Shown in pieces: positions 1 to 8,596 of a stretch of 64,000 nt of DNA. Numbering within the stretch: the first letter of the stretch is position 1; every line of letters begins with the position of its first letter. The position numbers and the translations under genes were made by a program. Source of the DNA: JBIQJD01 sp044507695 (GTDB lineage Bacteria; Bacteroidota; Ignavibacteria; Ignavibacteriales; Ignavibacteriaceae); assembly GCA_044507695.1 (NCBI GenBank), contig JBIQJD010000014.1, positions 38,838-102,837 on the forward strand, in the 5' to 3' direction. A model generated the notes under the pieces. It was not told the DNA's origin, did not search any database, and saw nothing but the letters and a program-made list of their open reading frames with translations.

Positions 1-1739
1 CCTTCGTCGCGCATTGTTTCCTGGTGATCATTTAAAACTATTTTTGCTTTTTGATAATATTGAGGAAGCAGTTTCCACTCAACAAATTTTCCGGCAATGA
101 ATTTTGAATCGACATAACCTTCCCAATGATCACCTATAATTTTTAGATTGTATTCTTTGTTTAATGATTTTAAATCATCAATTATTTTACGGCAGCGGTT
201 ATTCTTAAATTCATAATTATTCCCGATAAAAAGGATATCAATTTCTTCTTCAACTTTTTTTGCTGGTTTAAATATATTTACATCTGTTGCTTGTGGTAAG
301 TAAAAGAATGGGGCGGAAATCAAGTGCTTCATTCTTTTGAAATATTTTTCTGATGCTGAAAAAACCAGATCATAAGAATTAATTTCTTCAGGTGAATGAA
401 GTTCAGGATGATTAATTATCCACAAAATATTTATGTTGTGTTTTTTAAGAATATATCTGCTCAATCCTTTTAGATGAATTACAACATGAATATTTTTATC
501 ATTCAGGTTCCACTCATCCAGGTAATGAATAACACAGTTGTGCCCATGATTTCTTAAAGCTTTTGCAAGTGATTCAGCATAAAAAATATCTCCCCAGTTT
601 TTTTCTTCCCTTGAAGGTACGCCAATCTTAATTGCAAAATTTATTTTCGAAGGCAGATCAAATTTATTTTTGATTAATTGAAAAAAGGATCTGTTTTTTA
701 ATTCGATATAATAATTATCTTCATCAGTGATAATTTTATCAGCCCAGCGTTTTAAAAATATTTCTCTGTTCTGAATTGATTTCTCAAATCTGTTTGCTGA
801 TTGGCTTTCAAGATGAACTATAAAGGAATCAGAGCAGTACCATACTTTTAATCCTTCCTCTCTTACCCGGAAACATAAATCAACGTCTTCATGCCCGTTT
901 ATATAAACCTCATCAAAACCGTTTAATCTTGCAAATAATTTTTTCTTAATAAACATTGCCGCACCTGTTACTGCCTGCATTTCACGGGATATATTTGCGG
1001 CGGGATAATCTAATGGATAAAATTTAAAGATATGTGTTGCGTTTTTTTTCTTTGAGAATGCCAAACCTGCATGTTGAATTAATTTATCCGGATAAATTAA
1101 TTTGATACCAACTAATCCAACTCCATTTTGATTAAGCAGTTCCATCGGCTTGCTGATAAAATCATTAAGTGCAACGGTATCATTATTCAGGAATAATAAA
1201 GTATCAAACGATGCGTGAGACGCACCAATATTGTTTGCGCGGGCAAATCCATAGTTAAGTTCATTGCGTAAATATTTTATTTCAAACGGTAAATTTTTAT
1301 TTAATTCAGCAACTGCAATATTTGTATTATCAGTTGATGCATTATCAACTATAATCACTTCGAATGGAATATCATTACCTAAATGAATTAATGATTTAAG
1401 ACAATTGATTGTTAATTCACATTTGTTAAAAACCGGGATAATAATAGATAACCCGGAATTGGTTTGTATTTTTTTCTCGAGAATATTTTTTAAGCTTAAA
1501 ATATTTTCAAGTGCAGTTTCATTAGCAGGATCAACTTTAATAATCTGTTTCAGTAAATCTGCCGCATTTTCATAATTGCCTGATTTGATGTCAACGAATG
1601 CAAGACGATTAGCCGCATCGATTGATTCATTATCATGTTCTACTAAAATTTTCGTTAATAAATTTTTTGCTGATACAAAATCATTATTTGCAATGAACTC
1701 ATCTGCTTTTAATAGCATTTGGAAAACATCAGGATTCAT
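1..1739 (-). CDS. TPR - family 2 glycosyltransferase - CgeB-like glycosyltransferase fusion (3' end outside window)
   Basis: An open frame of about 579 codons runs from the ATG at 1739 off the left edge, so the C-terminus is missing. Residues 1-90 look like a TPR segment. Residues ~96-330 form a GT-A family 2 glycosyltransferase, with SIIIPVFNK, VDNASTDNT, an LNNDT metal-binding equivalent, and GFDE...GHEDVDLCFR as in rhamnosyltransferase-like enzymes. From ~380 a second domain resembles the CgeB/group 1 glycosyltransferases (FIGNNYEFKNNR, LNDHQETMRDEG). It probably adds sugars to a surface glycan or glycoprotein; donor and acceptor are unknown. The start overlaps the stop of the upstream radical-SAM gene (TAATG), so the two are likely co-translated. 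The position beside the flagellar cluster makes flagellin glycosylation possible but unproven. Confidence 0.85.
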   Translation of the reverse strand, partial: MNPDVFQMLLKADEFIANNDFVSAKNLLTKILVEHDNESIDAANRLAFVDIKSGNYENAADLLKQIIKVDPANETALENILSLKNILEKKIQTNSGLSIIIPVFNKCELTINCLKSLIHLGNDIPFEVIIVDNASTDNTNIAVAELNKNLPFEIKYLRNELNYGFARANNIGASHASFDTLLFLNNDTVALNDFISKPMELLNQNGVGLVGIKLIYPDKLIQHAGLAFSKKKNATHIFKFYPLDYPAANISREMQAVTGAAMFIKKKLFARLNGFDEVYINGHEDVDLCFRVREEGLKVWYCSDSFIVHLESQSANRFEKSIQNREIFLKRWADKIITDEDNYYIELKNRSFFQLIKNKFDLPSKINFAIKIGVPSREEKNWGDIFYAESLAKALRNHGHNCVIHYLDEWNLNDKNIHVVIHLKGLSRYILKKHNINILWIINHPELHSPEEINSYDLVFSASEKYFKRMKHLISAPFFYLPQATDVNIFKPAKKVEEEIDILFIGNNYEFKNNRCRKIIDDLKSLNKEYNLKIIGDHWEGYVDSKFIAGKFVEWKLLPQYYQKAKIVLNDHQETMRDE

Positions 1740-3967
1740 TAAGCACTTACTTCAATTGATGAATAATTATTTACCTTATTTTCAAGTTGATCTTTTAAAT
1801 AGTAAAGATTTTCCAAAGCAGCTTCATTTTGCGGATCAAGAATCAATGCCCGTGTTAAAAGCTGTGCCGCGGAATTATAATTCTGCAGGATAATTTCAAT
1901 AACGGCAAGGTCTATCAGTACTTCGGCAGATTCTTTGTAATGGTAAAGTTTGATGAGCAATTTTTTTGCATCATCATAATTTTCTTTATTAATAAGATTT
2001 TCAGCGATCTCCAGGAAAAATTTTAATACATTTGGGGGCAGATTTGCTTTAGAAGAGTATTCATAATCTTTTACTTTTATGCTGTATGCTCTTGTTTCAT
2101 TTACTGTATTACAAAAAGCAGTAAGCAGTTCTTCATTAACCGGATTAGCAGATTTTTCAGCGGCTAAAACTTTAGCATAAATCTTTAACAATTTTTTAGT
2201 TACTGCCGCAGCAGAATAATTTTCAACTGCTTTGCGCATTAATATTTTTCCATACTCAGCTTTATATTTTTTTATTTCGTTTATCAAATCTTCCGGAGAA
2301 TACTCCAGTCCATATCTTCGGCCTGAAAAATTATTCTTTCTTATCTCATCAAAAGTATCTGGCGTTACCATTCCATCCGCACCCTGATAATCAAAAATAA
2401 TCGGCACTCGTCCGCAAAGCATAGCTTCAATTGCACCTCTGCCAAGTGAAATAACGATTTCGGATTCCTGTATAAGCTGAATCAAATCTTCTTGTTTCAC
2501 CTCACCAAATCCACCACCGACAAAACGAACATTTATGTTCAGCCGTTTGCATGCTTCTTTGATTACATTAACTTTTTCTTCAGTAATCTTTGCGCTTACA
2601 ACAAGAATATTATTTACATTCTCATTCAATTGCTTTTTAGGGAAGAACTTCATTGAATCAATTAAGTTGCCGATTACACTGATCTCTTCTTCCGCAATTC
2701 CATTCTTCATTAAATTTGCTTTTACCTCTTCACTTATCGCAAGGTAATGTGAGATATTAATATCAATTGCAGGTGGCTGTTCCAAAAACGGAAGCACGCC
2801 TTGTGAGAAGAAAATAATCGGAAGCTCCGGGAATGTGTTTCGTACTTCCAGTGCATTTATATTATGATGAACATGTGCTAAATCAAATTTTTTATCCTTT
2901 ATCAATTTTAAATCTTTTACAACCTCAATTCCATCATTCTTAAATTCAACACTTAATTCACCCAGATATTTTGAATATACTGTAACATCACAATTTTGTT
3001 TTTTGAGGCTGCGCGCAAGAGTTAATGTTAGAATTTCTGAACCGCTGTTATGCAGCAGTTGATGATTGGTTAATAAAATTTTGTAACGGATATTATCTTC
3101 TTTTTGGTAGAATCCCATTTCCTTTGAACAGCTTTTGCACATCTCATATCTTGAATAATCACCTTCTTTAAATTTTTCCTCCAGCTTCATAACTTCATTG
3201 TAGGCTGTCAGGATACCAACATCATTTATATTTGGAAAATCTTTCTTCGATTCATGAAGCCAATCAATGCAGCATGCTATTACACTACCATCATAAAGAA
3301 TATTAAAATTAACAGAAGGCTGCTTGCAGTAGTTATCCATTTTAAATCGGCTGCCTTTATCTTCATGATAAAAGTCCGGCAGCAATCCACCCCGTGAATT
3401 TGCCCAATAATCAAGATTTACTTTTACATCCGGAAAAATCTCTCTCAATTTTTGAACATTATATCCTTCGATTACGGGACAGTTAATTTCAATATCAATT
3501 TTATCCTTTGCACAATTGATAAAATTTCTTGCGTTTGTAATCGTTTGATCATATTCCAGCTTCATTGAATGTTCATATTCAGCTTTATCTCCCGAGTTGA
3601 TATTTATATGAACCTTACGCGGGCCTGCCGAAATTAATTTTTCAATGTTCTTTTCAGTTAACAAATAACCATTAGTTGATAATACAACAAACGCATTTGT
3701 TTTTTCATTTACATCGCGAATCTTATCATAAAGTGTTGTATCAATAAGCGGTTCATGATGAAGATAAAAACCAACCTGACCTCTAAAATCCATTTCCTGC
3801 AAATCAGAAAGAATTTTTTGCCAGGTTTTTTCGCACATCCTGCCCTTCGGATGAATTGCACCATAGGTAAATTCGTGCGGGCAGTTTATACATTTTGCAT
3901 TGCAATGGGTATGAAGCTGAATAAAGATCGCTTCAGGATGTTTAAAATTATTTTGATTGTTTTTCAA
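1739..3967 (-). CDS. Radical SAM/SPASM - glycosyltransferase-like - TPR fusion protein
   Basis: The protein has 742 residues in three parts. Residues ~10-190 are a radical SAM domain with the iron-sulfur motif C22-x3-C26-x2-C29. Residues ~210-285 carry SPASM-like cysteines (CKQP, IACC, CKSC). Residues ~295-590 look like a GT-B-type glycosyltransferase (motifs GVLPFL, GGGFGE, EAMLCGRVPIIFDYQGADG). The C-terminus (~655-735) is TPR-like. The start is a TTG preceded by TAGGATTT, a reasonable ribosome-binding site. Radical SAM/SPASM proteins modify peptides or sugars by radical chemistry; the substrate here is unknown. It is followed with a 1-nt overlap by a second glycosyltransferase whose N-terminal TPR resembles this protein's C-terminal TPR. 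A role in surface glycan or flagellin modification is inference only. Confidence 0.8.
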   Translation of the reverse strand: MKNNQNNFKHPEAIFIQLHTHCNAKCINCPHEFTYGAIHPKGRMCEKTWQKILSDLQEMDFRGQVGFYLHHEPLIDTTLYDKIRDVNEKTNAFVVLSTNGYLLTEKNIEKLISAGPRKVHININSGDKAEYEHSMKLEYDQTITNARNFINCAKDKIDIEINCPVIEGYNVQKLREIFPDVKVNLDYWANSRGGLLPDFYHEDKGSRFKMDNYCKQPSVNFNILYDGSVIACCIDWLHESKKDFPNINDVGILTAYNEVMKLEEKFKEGDYSRYEMCKSCSKEMGFYQKEDNIRYKILLTNHQLLHNSGSEILTLTLARSLKKQNCDVTVYSKYLGELSVEFKNDGIEVVKDLKLIKDKKFDLAHVHHNINALEVRNTFPELPIIFFSQGVLPFLEQPPAIDINISHYLAISEEVKANLMKNGIAEEEISVIGNLIDSMKFFPKKQLNENVNNILVVSAKITEEKVNVIKEACKRLNINVRFVGGGFGEVKQEDLIQLIQESEIVISLGRGAIEAMLCGRVPIIFDYQGADGMVTPDTFDEIRKNNFSGRRYGLEYSPEDLINEIKKYKAEYGKILMRKAVENYSAAAVTKKLLKIYAKVLAAEKSANPVNEELLTAFCNTVNETRAYSIKVKDYEYSSKANLPPNVLKFFLEIAENLINKENYDDAKKLLIKLYHYKESAEVLIDLAVIEIILQNYNSAAQLLTRALILDPQNEAALENLYYLKDQLENKVNNYSSIEVSA

Positions 3968-3975
3968 TAGAAATC

Positions 3976-4094
3976 CTATAAAACTTTTAAAGTTAAATGC
4001 TTTATTGTTGGACTCTATTTTTATGCCAATGAATTATTAGAAATTGGGGGAAAATTCAACGCGGAGTTAGAGGATATTCTACCTTTGGCTAATT
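3976..4094 (-). promoter_or_regulatory. Intergenic region with weak sigma-54-like site before the radical SAM gene
   Basis: The 127-bp gap upstream of the TTG start contains TGGCAT-N5-TAGA (minus strand, 4014-4028). This resembles the TGGCAY-N5-TTGA sites before flgB and fliL but has one more mismatch in the -12 element. A small palindrome, AACTTTAAAAGTT, lies closer to the gene (about 3980-3995). The site is a weak candidate; no other promoter is obvious. Confidence 0.3.
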
Positions 4095-4103
4095 TTAGCC
4101 AAA
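4084..4103. other. Inverted repeat over the stop codon of the 619-residue ORF
   Basis: TTTGGCTAA (4084-4092) and TTAGCCAAA (4095-4103) form a 9-bp inverted repeat with a 2-nt centre. The TAA stop of the minus-strand gene lies inside the right arm. No T-tract follows on the minus strand, so it is a poor intrinsic terminator. It may still stop read-through or protect the 3' end. Confidence 0.4.
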
Positions 4104-5954
4104 AAGAAAATCCAGCTTTTCTATTTCTGATTTGATTTGTGCCTCGATTGATTTGGTAAGTTCTGCTTGTTTTTTCTCTTTTAGTTCAGATATGTTTTTT
4201 ATCCTTTCATTCTCCAGTTTAATCTGCTTCTCATAATTTTCTGAAATCGCTTGCTCATGGTTTTGATATTTCTTGTTAAGATTTGAAATTTCTTTCTCTT
4301 TTTTCTCTTTTAGGAAAGCTATATAACGAAGCAATTTTTGCTTTTGATTGGAGCGTTCAATTTTTATATATCCTGCAATGCAAAATGAAATTAATATTCC
4401 CAGAAGAAATGAAAGTCCTCCCCACTTAATTCCGGAAAAAATTATTAAACTCATTATATCAGATATTCTTCGAATCGAGTAAATATAACTATTGGTATAA
4501 CCTGCACAGCCTCCCATTAAAAAAATTAAAGATGAAAGCAACACGTTGTACCCCATTGATTTGCTGAAAGCATGGGTTGGATTGAGCTTTGGAATTGTAT
4601 TTACTTTTTTCAGGGCAGATTCTGTTTCTGAAATTTGTTCAGCAATAGATGCTTCATATTTCTCAATACTTTCCTTTAATCTGTTTTTTATTTTTTGAAC
4701 CTGCAATGCCTGCTCTGATTTTAACTGCTCTACCTTTTGGTATTTAATTTCAATATCTGTATTGAATGAAGATAGATCCTTCTGCATCTGCTGATAAAAA
4801 TTATTCCGTACATTTTCTTTAAGATGGGTTATTCCTTCATTAAACTTTTCATTTAAAGTCTCATAAAGATAATAGTAAAAAATGCTGTTGTTATTATATA
4901 ATGGATTTGTTAAAACCTGGATCAGCAGATTTGTTGTACTTTTAAACTCATCATCATAATATTCTTTCATTTGAAGTTCATGCAGCCTTGCGGTTTTTTC
5001 TCTAAGGATCTTCAAATTTTCTCTATGCTGATTTCGTGTGTCATTAAATTCTGATGCAAAAAAATAATACAACGATGCAAACTCATCATAATGAAAGATA
5101 TTGATTATTATTGGATAAGTGATGAAATGAAGCAGCATTTCAGGATTCTTTTCATTCACTGCATAGTTACATCTGAAAGTATCATAGCTTAAAATTTCAC
5201 GCAGAAGATGATGAACGACTTCCATCCGATTCAATTTTAATTCAGTAAGAGCGAGATAGAATTTTGCAGTTATACCAAACGGGTTTATCTTTAACGCCGA
5301 ATTGAATTTATTATTTGCTGAGGCAATTTCATTTTGTTTTAAATGAATAAATCCGGAACCTAATTCAATCCGGTATAATAATTCATCACGGAATGGTTCA
5401 GTAATCTTACTTGTTAAAACAACTTCCGATGCTTTATTTAATGAATAGGCAGCTCTTTCAAAATTTAGCCGGGATTTTTCTGTGGAGTAAACAGAAGCAG
5501 CAAGCAAATGATAGATAAAATTATTTGGATTAATTTTTTCTCCAAGATTTAATAAGGCTTCTGCAGATATTTTTTTATCGAATGCTGATTTCATCACTAC
5601 CCATTTTTGATAGTTAGTAACAGCCATTTTATATAATTCATATGATGCAGAAGATTTGGAGAAATATAATTTGAAGAAATTTTCAATGTAAGAATTTAAT
5701 GGAGTATTAAGCATCCAATAAATGTGAGACTCCTCCATTCTTATGAAAGGTTCATTAATATTAACCGGAAGAGAAAAACTTGTGAATTGTGAAATCTCCC
5801 TTGTTTTTTGCAAAGGATCAATTCGGAACCGAAGTTTCAGATTAAAATATTCACCGCAAAGCGCACGAAATTTTTTTATCTGAAACTCATCTTCAGCTCT
5901 GCCGGCTTCATCCGTTAAGTTTTTTTGGTGCTCTGCTGTTGTCTCTAAATTCAT
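4095..5954 (-). CDS. Unknown TPR/coiled-coil protein with two central membrane segments
   Basis: I do not recognise a named family for this 619-residue protein. Residues ~100-260 look helical and TPR-like (LLNLGEKINPNNF, FNSALKINPFG). Residues ~380-455 are a charged coiled coil (KVEQLKSEQALQVQKIKN). Two hydrophobic segments follow at ~470-490 and ~508-530. The C-terminal ~80 residues are another Lys/Glu-rich coiled coil. The ATG has a good AGGAG upstream. It is the last gene of the flagellar cluster in transcription order, 86 bp after the PAS histidine kinase, with a sigma-28-like site in the gap. A motility-linked membrane scaffold or sensor would fit, but this is inference. Confidence 0.8.
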   Translation of the reverse strand: MNLETTAEHQKNLTDEAGRAEDEFQIKKFRALCGEYFNLKLRFRIDPLQKTREISQFTSFSLPVNINEPFIRMEESHIYWMLNTPLNSYIENFFKLYFSKSSASYELYKMAVTNYQKWVVMKSAFDKKISAEALLNLGEKINPNNFIYHLLAASVYSTEKSRLNFERAAYSLNKASEVVLTSKITEPFRDELLYRIELGSGFIHLKQNEIASANNKFNSALKINPFGITAKFYLALTELKLNRMEVVHHLLREILSYDTFRCNYAVNEKNPEMLLHFITYPIIINIFHYDEFASLYYFFASEFNDTRNQHRENLKILREKTARLHELQMKEYYDDEFKSTTNLLIQVLTNPLYNNNSIFYYYLYETLNEKFNEGITHLKENVRNNFYQQMQKDLSSFNTDIEIKYQKVEQLKSEQALQVQKIKNRLKESIEKYEASIAEQISETESALKKVNTIPKLNPTHAFSKSMGYNVLLSSLIFLMGGCAGYTNSYIYSIRRISDIMSLIIFSGIKWGGLSFLLGILISFCIAGYIKIERSNQKQKLLRYIAFLKEKKEKEISNLNKKYQNHEQAISENYEKQIKLENERIKNISELKEKKQAELTKSIEAQIKSEIEKLDFLFG

Positions 5955-5970
5955 ATTAATATAATTCTCC

Positions 5971-6000
5971 TGATCTACTATCGAAAAAAAATCAGGGTTA
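5971..6000 (-). promoter_or_regulatory. Candidate sigma-28 (FliA) promoter before the 619-residue ORF
   Basis: On the minus strand TAAA is followed 15 bp later by TTCGATAG, close to the FliA consensus TAAA-N15-(GC)CGATAA. The -10 element lies about 20 bp before the ATG at 5954. An 8-T run inside the spacer makes chance matches easier in this AT-rich DNA. Confidence 0.4.
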
Positions 6001-6040
6001 TTTAAGTGAGACTGCAGCAGTTTTTATTTTTGATAAATGT

Positions 6041-7918
6041 TTAGAGGATTTGCCCCATAATATTTTCAGAAACAAGCGGAAAGATAAGCTGAACAGTTGT
6101 ACCTTTATTCAATTCACTTATGAATTTAATTTTCCCGCCCATTTTCTCAACATAATTATAAGCCATCGTTAATCCCAAACCCGCGCCTTCAAAATATTTT
6201 GTGTAACCTTCTTCAGCCTGAACAAACGCTTCTACAAATGAACGGATTTTTTCTTTATCCATTCCAATTCCGGTATCTATCACAGAAATAACTGCTTTAT
6301 CATTTACTATTTCTGAATTTAAAGTTACAGAGCCCGAGAGAGTGTATTTTATAGCATTATCAACAAGGGCAAAAATTACTTTTTCCATTTTTACCCAATC
6401 AACAATTATGAAAATATCCGGATCGGATGATTCAAATTTAAAGTTCAGATTTTTATTTACAGCTTCTACATATTTCTTGTTAAATACTGCTTTCAATATT
6501 TTATTTATATTATGAATATCAACTTCAAGTTCAACCTGCTCTGATTCAATGTGTGATACTTCAACAATATTAGAAAACAGATTTAATATGCGGTTCAGAA
6601 TATCTTTTAATGATTGGGTAAGATCTCTGAGAACATTATAATCTTTAACTACAAGTCCTTCTTCAATAATTTCAGAATAACCCATCAATGCATTTAATGG
6701 AGTTCTTATTTCGTGAGACATGTTTTTTAAAATTGCACTCTTCAAACGGTTAAAATGATTTTCTTTTTCATATGCGCGTTTCAATTGCTCCTGGTAATTA
6801 TTCTGATCTGTAATATCATTAAGTGTAACAATATAAATTGTTTCATCATCTACAGTATTTATTATGAATGAAATTTTTACAATATAATTCCGGTTATTAA
6901 AATCATACTTAAAAACCGGCACCTGGTTTTCAGAACTAACCTCGTATATGTTTTCGTAGAAGGCTTCAAGCAGGCTTGTATCAATTACGTATTCCAGTTT
7001 CTCATGCAGCAGCGTTTTACTGATTGAAAAAATATTGCAAAAATTTTCATTTGCATCTTCAAAATAAAATTGTCCGGCTTTGCACTTCACCAGCAGGAGC
7101 AAATCTGAAACATTATTTATAATTGATTTTAATTGTTTCTCATTTTTCTTTATAAGTTTTGTGTTGATTATATGTTCGGTAATATCATTCCCTCTCAAAA
7201 TAAAATTCTGCTTGCCATCAGTACTTGTAACCGGAATGAGTTTTAATTCAAAATAACTTTCCTCTTCAAAAGCTTTACAGGTAATTATGGAACTCCATAC
7301 TTCTTTTTTCTCAATTGATTCGATCAGATTTAAAAGAGATTTTTCATCCAGGTAATTGGCAAGAACATCATAAACAAACTGATTATAGATTAAATCAATT
7401 CTTGTATTAAAAAGTAGATCACAAAATGATGTTGAAAAAGATACCCGTCCGTTTTCATCAAGTATCATCGCTGGAATATTTCCATAATCAAGCGCCTGAT
7501 TAAGCGTGTTCAGTTTTGATTCAAGTTTAATCTTCTCTTCAAGAGGTTTGAAAGCTATTATTAAATATTCTGATGAACTTACAAATACTCTTTCCACCGA
7601 TATAAAAAAATTCTTTTGAGCATTTATTCCTTCATTCAGGATATCAACTTCACATTCAAATCCGGAGTATTTGCTTTGCGCAAAAGTCCGGAGCAGATAT
7701 TCAAGATTAGGGTCTGTTTTAAGGCATGATATTTTCTCATAACCGATGCTGCCGAAAATATTTCTGAACGCCTGGTTTGAATAGATAATATTTTCAAGCA
7801 TGTCCGCAATGATAAGCGGATTTGAATTAGGCAGCTCAACAAAAGCCGCATTGGCACTTGAAAATTGTCCGGGCTTGGATTTTTTATCCAGTTCGTAAAA
7901 ATTAATGTATTTCAGCAT
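6041..7918 (-). CDS. Cytoplasmic PAS-domain sensor histidine kinase
   Basis: This 625-residue kinase has no obvious membrane segment or receiver domain. Residues ~30-385 contain three PAS-like units ending in 'NDIT' motifs (GNDITEHI, LNDITDQN). HisKA follows with MSHEIRTPLNALMGY and phospho-acceptor His402. The HATPase has N-box LVDNAIKYT, G1 DTGIGM and G2 GAGLGL. It overlaps the preceding 216-residue ORF by 17 bp, which points to coupled translation. It is the only complete transmitter kinase in this part of the cluster apart from CheA, so it is a natural phosphate source for the nearby receiver, Hpt and HisKA proteins (inference). The ligand or redox input of the PAS domains cannot be read from sequence. 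Confidence 0.9.
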   Translation of the reverse strand: MLKYINFYELDKKSKPGQFSSANAAFVELPNSNPLIIADMLENIIYSNQAFRNIFGSIGYEKISCLKTDPNLEYLLRTFAQSKYSGFECEVDILNEGINAQKNFFISVERVFVSSSEYLIIAFKPLEEKIKLESKLNTLNQALDYGNIPAMILDENGRVSFSTSFCDLLFNTRIDLIYNQFVYDVLANYLDEKSLLNLIESIEKKEVWSSIITCKAFEEESYFELKLIPVTSTDGKQNFILRGNDITEHIINTKLIKKNEKQLKSIINNVSDLLLLVKCKAGQFYFEDANENFCNIFSISKTLLHEKLEYVIDTSLLEAFYENIYEVSSENQVPVFKYDFNNRNYIVKISFIINTVDDETIYIVTLNDITDQNNYQEQLKRAYEKENHFNRLKSAILKNMSHEIRTPLNALMGYSEIIEEGLVVKDYNVLRDLTQSLKDILNRILNLFSNIVEVSHIESEQVELEVDIHNINKILKAVFNKKYVEAVNKNLNFKFESSDPDIFIIVDWVKMEKVIFALVDNAIKYTLSGSVTLNSEIVNDKAVISVIDTGIGMDKEKIRSFVEAFVQAEEGYTKYFEGAGLGLTMAYNYVEKMGGKIKFISELNKGTTVQLIFPLVSENIMGQIL

Positions 7919-8552
7919 CTGTAATTTTAATTCTTTTTACTTTCAATGATGAAAGTTCGTCTTTCTTTTTAGGAAAGATTGGATACGATTTATAAAATAA
8001 TTTTTCACCAAGCTTAATAACTGATTGGATTAAAAAATTTATCTCTTCATCCGCTTCATCAAAAATTTCATCCAGAAGATCATTCAGATTAAATTCATCA
8101 TCACTAAGTTCATTAGATATTTGAAGATTCCATATCCTGTTCAGAAAAGTTTCAATCGCTTTGAATTCCGGAATGTGCAGTTCATTTGAATAATTACGCA
8201 CATCTTTTTCAACTGTAACACTAATCTGTTTTGCAGATTCAGAAAAATTTCTTTTCTGAAGTATGCTTAACTGAAACGGCTTCCGGTATAATTCATTAAA
8301 ATCAACCCTAATTCTGAATTCAATATTCTTTACAAAAAAATGAAGTTCAAAATTCTCATCTGCATGAAGTTTTAAATTTGAAAGATTCCAGTTCAGGTTG
8401 CGCAAAAATTTCCATGCTGATGAAAAAGAAACGGAATCATTTGAATCATGATTAGATAAGGTTTTAGAATTCGAAAATCCCCATAGACGCTTTTTGGCGG
8501 AAGAATTGTTGTATTCTGAACCCGGGGTAATATTTAAGATTTTGTCTAACAT
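7902..8552 (-). CDS. Unknown 216-residue protein co-translated with the PAS kinase
   Basis: I do not recognise a family. The protein is soluble-looking, with no signal peptide or membrane segment. The middle (~60-120) is beta-rich (HFFVKNIEFRIRVDF) and the C-terminal third is acidic and helical (LNDLLDEIFDEADEEINFL). Its stop lies inside the downstream kinase gene (17-bp overlap), so a regulatory or adaptor role for that kinase is plausible. The ATG at 8552 sits in the 3' arm of an 11-bp perfect inverted repeat, with AAAGGG directly against the start codon instead of at normal Shine-Dalgarno spacing. Confidence 0.7.
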   Translation of the reverse strand: MLDKILNITPGSEYNNSSAKKRLWGFSNSKTLSNHDSNDSVSFSSAWKFLRNLNWNLSNLKLHADENFELHFFVKNIEFRIRVDFNELYRKPFQLSILQKRNFSESAKQISVTVEKDVRNYSNELHIPEFKAIETFLNRIWNLQISNELSDDEFNLNDLLDEIFDEADEEINFLIQSVIKLGEKLFYKSYPIFPKKKDELSSLKVKRIKITDAEIH

Positions 8553-8587
8553 CCCTTTGAAAACATTATCGTAAAAAAAGGGATGTT
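8548..8587 (-). promoter_or_regulatory. Hairpin enclosing the start codon of the 216-residue ORF
   Basis: AACATCCCTTT (8548-8558 on the plus strand) and AAAGGGATGTT (8577-8587) are perfect 11-bp inverted repeats around an 18-nt loop. In the minus-strand RNA the 3' arm contains the only purine-rich AAAGGG and the ATG. Read-through transcripts from the upstream receiver gene would therefore fold the start into a stem. A sigma-28-like TCAA-N15-TACGATAA overlaps the same stretch and would give RNA without the 5' arm. Confidence 0.45.
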
Positions 8588-8596
8588 ATTGAGCGG

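Noticed and set aside
4084..4103. Hairpin as a strong intrinsic terminator
   Set aside because: The stem is AT-rich and no T-tract follows on the minus strand.
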